Source of the DNA: Candidatus Pelagibacter sp. TMED106
GTDB lineage: Bacteria; Pseudomonadota; Alphaproteobacteria; Pelagibacterales; Pelagibacteraceae
DNA length: 12,775 bases
NCBI GenBank assembly: GCA_002170275.2
Contig: NHFH02000002.1
Coordinates: 19,457-32,231, forward strand
Direction: 5' to 3'
Positions 11,245 to 12,775 of this stretch are shown here, piece by piece. Made by a program: the position numbers and the translations under genes. How positions within the stretch are numbered: the first letter of the stretch is position 1; every line of letters starts with the position of its first letter. The notes under the pieces are model-generated. The model was not told the DNA's origin. It made no database searches and saw only the letters and a program-made list of their open reading frames with translations.

Positions 11245-12683
11245 TTTAATAATTTTATTAATTTTAGATTTGTATTGTTATAGTTTTTTTCATCCAAAAT
11301 TTTGAATTTTGAATTATTAATCACATCGCATATAGATGTGTTAAGATCTGCTAAACAAATATACCAAAAATAACTTTGATTTTTTAAATCTTCAAATTTA
11401 ACATGATTGATATTTAATTTTTCTTTTATAATAATTTGATTGAAATAATTATTCATTGCCATATCCCAAATGTAATGATTTTTGTTGGCAAAACTTAAGT
11501 TAATAGCAAAAGTATTGTAATTAGATTTATTGATCTCTTTTAATGCTATCACATATTGTGGTTTATGAGGAAGTCTTTGTTTAAAAAATTGTTGAACTGT
11601 AGTTTCTGTAAATAGATTACCTAATGTCAAAAAAACTATTAAAAAAATAAAAAAATTTTTGATTTTTTTTTCATTAAGCTCAAAAGTTAAATAAGAAATT
11701 AGAGTTATAATTGGTATTAAAACAAAGATTATATATCTTGGAGCTAAAATTGGTTCATATAAGTAACCAAACGCTATTGGCACAAAGTAAGAAAAAAATA
11801 AAATAAATATTAAAGTTACTGATGGCTCTAAATCTATAAAAAGTTTCTTTTTAAATTTAAAGATTAAAAAAAATAAGATTAGAAGATGAGCTATACCTAA
11901 TAGCCTCGATCCAAAAAATTTTGAAAAATAAAAGTTTGTATAAAATTTTAAATCTGGATGAGAAATCCAAGTTGGATATGGATCTGTATTTAATAGATAA
12001 TAAGGTAAATAAAAGACTGTAAAAGTGATTATTATGAAAATTGAAGCATTTAAAGATTTGTAGATCTTATTTTTGAATAATTTAATTAATAAAGCATACA
12101 AAATTATTGAACCAAATAATATTAAAGTAAAAGGATGTGATAAAATTGATAATATTTGAAAAATTATAAAGTAAAAAGAGTTTTTTGATAAATATTTATT
12201 ATTTGTATTTTCTTTCAAAATTTTAAAATAAAATATCAATGTCATTGAGCAGAAAAAAAATACAAGAGAATAGACTCTTAATTCTTGAGCATATTTAATT
12301 AAAAAAATATTCATACTTACTAAAAAGATAATTAATAAAAAAGAATTATTATTTTTGATAATTTTGGCCAAATATATAATGGATAGAATACTTAAAGAAC
12401 TAATTACGAAAGAAAAATATCTACCAACATTTTGCGTATAACCAAAAATATTATGTAAAATTTTTATTAAAAAATTAAAAAGAAAAGGTGTACCTTCTCC
12501 GATATTATTTCTCTGGTAGCTTTCAAATATTGAAATTTTTGGATCCGAGATCCAATAACTAACTATCTCATCAAACCATAAATTTTCAAAATCAATGTTG
12601 TAGAATCTAAAAATAATACCAATGAAAATAATCAAAAAACTTAAATATAAAGCTAAATTGTAATTTTTAATTTTTTTTAACAT
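11241..12683 (-). CDS. GT39/PMT-like polytopic membrane glycosyltransferase
   Basis: A 480-aa integral membrane protein with around ten hydrophobic segments over residues 10-365, then a soluble C-terminal domain of roughly 110 residues. The first loop has NLWFDEIVSYW (34-44), in which the Asp-Glu pair corresponds to the catalytic acidic motif of the GT-C fold, and YAQELRVYSL (131-140) matches the SQEARMYSL-like signature of the GT39/ArnT superfamily. Such enzymes use polyprenyl-phosphate-linked sugars to glycosylate lipids, polysaccharides or proteins on the outer face of the membrane. The acceptor is unknown. The GT2 enzyme at 1782-2495 could make such a donor, but they are 8.7 kb apart. It converges on hisG with a 4-base stop overlap. 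Confidence 0.82.
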   Translation of the reverse strand: MLKKIKNYNLALYLSFLIIFIGIIFRFYNIDFENLWFDEIVSYWISDPKISIFESYQRNNIGEGTPFLFNFLIKILHNIFGYTQNVGRYFSFVISSLSILSIIYLAKIIKNNNSFLLIIFLVSMNIFLIKYAQELRVYSLVFFFCSMTLIFYFKILKENTNNKYLSKNSFYFIIFQILSILSHPFTLILFGSIILYALLIKLFKNKIYKSLNASIFIIITFTVFYLPYYLLNTDPYPTWISHPDLKFYTNFYFSKFFGSRLLGIAHLLILFFLIFKFKKKLFIDLEPSVTLIFILFFSYFVPIAFGYLYEPILAPRYIIFVLIPIITLISYLTFELNEKKIKNFFIFLIVFLTLGNLFTETTVQQFFKQRLPHKPQYVIALKEINKSNYNTFAINLSFANKNHYIWDMAMNNYFNQIIIKEKLNINHVKFEDLKNQSYFWYICLADLNTSICDVINNSKFKILDEKNYNNTNLKLIKLLN

Positions 12684-12712
12684 GATAATTAAATTAGATT
12701 AAATTAGTTTTT

Positions 12713-12733
12713 ACTTTCATGAAAGTTTTTTTT
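12713..12733 (+). other. 14-bp palindrome with T8 tract upstream of the GT39-like gene
   Basis: ACTTTCATGAAAGT (12713-12726) is a perfect palindrome running into eight T's (12726-12733). On the plus strand it resembles a weak intrinsic terminator, with a 5-bp stem and loop CATG, but no plus-strand gene leads into it here. On the minus strand it lies 30 bases upstream of the glycosyltransferase start, so it could instead be an operator-like site. Confidence 0.35.
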
Positions 12734-12775
12734 ATTATTTATTTACTACTACTGCTTATGTGTTAAAAATGTTAT

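Overview
The window is an AT-rich, gene-dense stretch of an alphaproteobacterial chromosome and looks like SAR11 / Candidatus Pelagibacter or a close relative. The reasons are Lys/Ile/Asn-rich proteins, almost no spacers, gene junctions of one to a few bases, alphaproteobacterial gene order (rpmH-rnpA-yidD-yidC; dcd/murA-DUF2948-hisD-infA; hisS-hisZ-hisG with short HisG), and a tRNA-His that lacks G-1 and C73. The taxon is inferred from protein style and gene order; no database search was run. I see no phage, IS, integrase or CRISPR.

Layout. Bases 1-871 (minus strand) hold rpmH, rnpA, yidD and the start of yidC, tightly packed behind a promoter near 904-932. Bases 964-2495 (plus) hold a TVP38/DedA-type membrane protein and a dolichol-phosphate-mannose-synthase-like GT2 enzyme. 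Bases 2597-6685 (plus) form one probable operon: a Lys-rich 68-aa protein, a 33-aa small ORF, dcd, murA, a DUF2948 protein, hisD, infA and tRNA-Phe. Bases 6774-6986 encode a cold-shock protein, followed by a 222-base spacer with strong RNA hairpins. Bases 7209-11244 (plus) hold tRNA-His, hisS, hisZ, a sulfotransferase and hisG, the protein genes all overlapping. A GT39-like membrane glycosyltransferase (minus) converges on hisG with overlapping stop codons.

How the genes work together. The left block makes ribosomal protein L34, the RNase P protein and the membrane-insertion machinery. The centre combines pyrimidine deoxynucleotide supply (Dcd), the first committed step of peptidoglycan synthesis (MurA), the last step of histidine synthesis (HisD) and translation initiation (IF-1). 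The right block couples histidine charging (tRNA-His, HisRS) with the first step of histidine synthesis (HisG-HisZ); a PAPS-type sulfotransferase lies between hisZ and hisG.

Most notable points: murA is split by a one-base frameshift in an A12 tract, with the catalytic residues divided between the halves; a 33-aa ORF is tucked exactly between two genes; tRNA-Phe has an aberrant elbow (G at position 55 and a short D-loop); tRNA genes lie only 6 nt from the infA stop and the hisS start; and an unexpected sulfotransferase is embedded in the his operon.
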